The notes under the pieces are model-generated. The model was not told where the DNA came from, made no database searches, and was given only the letters and a program-made list of their open reading frames with translations. The translations under genes were made by a program, and so were the position numbers. DNA of 64,000 bases, taken from Pilatotrama ljubarskyi. Lineage: Eukaryota > Basidiomycota > Agaricomycetes > Polyporales > Polyporaceae. Every line of letters starts with the position of its first letter. The stretch's first letter is position 1. The stretch lies in NCBI GenBank assembly GCA_022385805.1, contig MU277680.1:559122-623121 (forward strand), read 5' to 3'. This document shows, in pieces, positions 62,293 through 64,000 of this stretch.

Positions 62293-64000
62293 ATTGCCGC
62301 ACGATAGGACGACTCGAGGGCCGGGAACGCCTCGGCCGCGGGCGAGTGGGAGTTCCTCCCATCCGAGTCGGCGGAGCCCGCCTGCGAGCCATGACTAGAC
62401 GCCTCCGGGCCTTCCACGCGGGGACTGGAATGCGATGACTTAGGGACACGACATGTGGAGATTGCGGAGGACTTACAGCTCGGTTGCGGCGTGCCATCAT
62501 CAGCAAGCGTCTCATCGGGGTCGGCGGGCAACTCCGTGTCGACGAACTCTGCAGCGAATGTTGGCAGTCTCCCCGTCGCAAGCGCCTATGCGACACGGTC
62601 GTTATATTATCACCAGGACTGAATGACCGGTGCGCACCTGCCAGCAGTCGGTGATGAACAGCTCCCAGAACAGCGCGCGCCGCTTTTGCACCTCCGACGA
62701 GGAGAGCTTCCACCTCGCGCAATCCCGGTCTGGTGGATTTGTCAGTTCGTTGACGGACGGGCGCATTCGGCGTACGTACGGAGGCCGATCTGGATGATAA
62801 GGTCAGCGAAAGGCTTAGAGCGAGATACATTCGACTCACGCTTTGCGCGAGCTTCGAGGCGAGCCCCATGAGCGCCCACGTCGTCTCGATACTGTGCTCA
62901 TCCGCGACAAGGCCCTGCGATCCAGAATCAACTCCGCCGATCCCGACACATCACGCCGACCACTCACCTGGTAGATCCCCATCAGGCTTAGGGTCTGCAC
63001 CGTCGTGACGCTCGGCGGCCTGTCGAGCACCGGCTCCAGACTGAGCGCCGCACGCGTCAGCTGGTAGTACCGCGTGGCCTCGTCGTTGTGCGGCGCCGGG
63101 GGCAGGGACGCGTCCGTGAGCGCCCCGAAGCAGAACACCACGAACATGAGCGCGAGGTCGTGCGAAGAGGGCTGGACACCAGGCGCGGGCAGGTCGAACG
63201 CCTGCGCTGAGCTCCCGAGGGCGCCGCCGGTCCCGGGGCTGACGCTCGCGCCCATCTGGATCCGGGCGCGCACTTCGTTTGCGGCTTCTTCGTAGAAGAG
63301 CGGGAGGACCTCCTCGTCGAGCTGCCGCTGAGTCACCGCGCCGAAGAACCAAGGCGCCTGTTCGAGGTAGAGATCTCGGAGCTGTGCCGCGCGCTGCCAG
63401 GGCGGGAGGTAGCCCTGCATGAGGTCCTGGAGAGTGTACACGGGGAGATCAGCGGGCCCGGATGGGAACGTAGCCGCGAGGCGGTTGAGTTCGGGCGGTA
63501 GGTCCGGATGTGCGCTAGACGTCCGCGAGAGGGTCGACAGCGCGAGCTGGGGCTTCTCATCCTGCACATGCACTGGGCAGTGAGGTCGTGCATCCTACCG
63601 GCATGCTAAGAGCTGCTAAGAGCGACTACTCACCAGCAAGAGGCTCTAAGGAGCGATATCATGCTCAGAACGCCACCAGATGATGATCGGGATACGGACG
63701 TACCTCCGATCCCGCCGAACGACCATAGAACGTCGCTGCCCCATCATCGCGGACGGCCAATGTTCCGAATGCATCTATATACTGTACTTCCTCTTCTGCC
63801 TCTTCTCCATCTTCCTGCACTTCTATGCCGCCGCCTCCACTGCTTCCACCACCGGCGCCACGGGTGGCCGCGTGTAGCTCGAGTCCGGACTTGATCTTGA
63901 GCAGATCGAGGCTGAGGAGCGGATGCGGCTCGCGCGTGACGCTCGACTGGAGGATCGCGAGCCCGTCCTCGAGCTGGCGGATCCGGTCGCTCATCTCCGC
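62293..64000 (-). pseudogene. Partial, internally deleted second copy of the Zn2Cys6 transcription factor
   Basis: Two blocks in the same order and orientation. 62293..62405 equals 51405..51517 (part of the large last exon). 62406..64000 equals 52457..54051 (start of exon 9 back to exon 2, introns included, both micro-exons intact). The 939 bp between these blocks in the first copy is absent, joined over a single shared C. I counted only about half a dozen substitutions in 1.7 kb by eye. The join puts the last-exon segment out of phase after exon 9, so a spliced transcript would lose most of the regulatory domain and the Gln-rich tail. Left of 62293 the sequence is unrelated to the first copy. 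The zinc cluster exon would lie beyond the window end, so the full extent is unknown. Confidence 0.88.

Overview
This is a window of a filamentous basidiomycete nuclear genome, most likely a white-rot polypore (Agaricomycetes, Polyporales-like). The evidence is a class II secretory haem peroxidase of lignin-peroxidase type, a FunK1 fungal kinase, genes split by many 47-80 nt GT-AG introns, and TATA boxes about 75-95 nt upstream of several start codons. Exon models below were built by hand from splice consensus, reading-frame closure and remembered family conservation. Every multi-exon model sums to a multiple of three, but none has been checked against RNA or a database.

Left third (1-30.4 kb), from left to right: a FunK1 kinase (-); a lignin peroxidase (-) head-to-head with a MYND zinc-finger protein (+); an intronless 732-aa orphan (-); purine nucleoside phosphorylase (-); an Ldb17/SPIN90-type actin regulator (-); a small secreted 8-cysteine protein (-) followed by a decayed paralogue; a secreted pepsin-like aspartic protease with 11 exons (-); and a BTB-domain protein (-). 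The peroxidase, the protease and the small secreted protein form the extracellular part of the window.

Middle (30.5-50 kb): the 1,781-aa beta-1,3-glucan synthase (+) converges on a GWT1-type GPI-inositol acyltransferase (-), so two cell-wall genes are neighbours. GWT1 shares a 0.5 kb promoter region with a GABA-type amino-acid permease (+). Next comes the most unusual part. A two-gene cassette, a DUF7025-type AAA+ ATPase followed by a coiled-coil protein with two C-terminal membrane segments, occurs twice in tandem. In the right copy (45.6-49.8 kb) both genes look complete. In the left copy (42.5-44.9 kb) the ATPase core and the N-terminus of the membrane gene are missing, and the rest is fused in frame into one 660-aa reading frame with eight exons.

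Right (50-64 kb): after a 25-N assembly gap comes a 1,109-aa Zn2Cys6 transcription factor (-) with 12 exons, including micro-exons of 10 and 12 nt. A gene-poor, repeat-bearing stretch of about 5 kb follows, then a small orphan gene (+). The window ends inside a nearly identical, internally deleted second copy of the transcription-factor gene, about 10 kb from the first.
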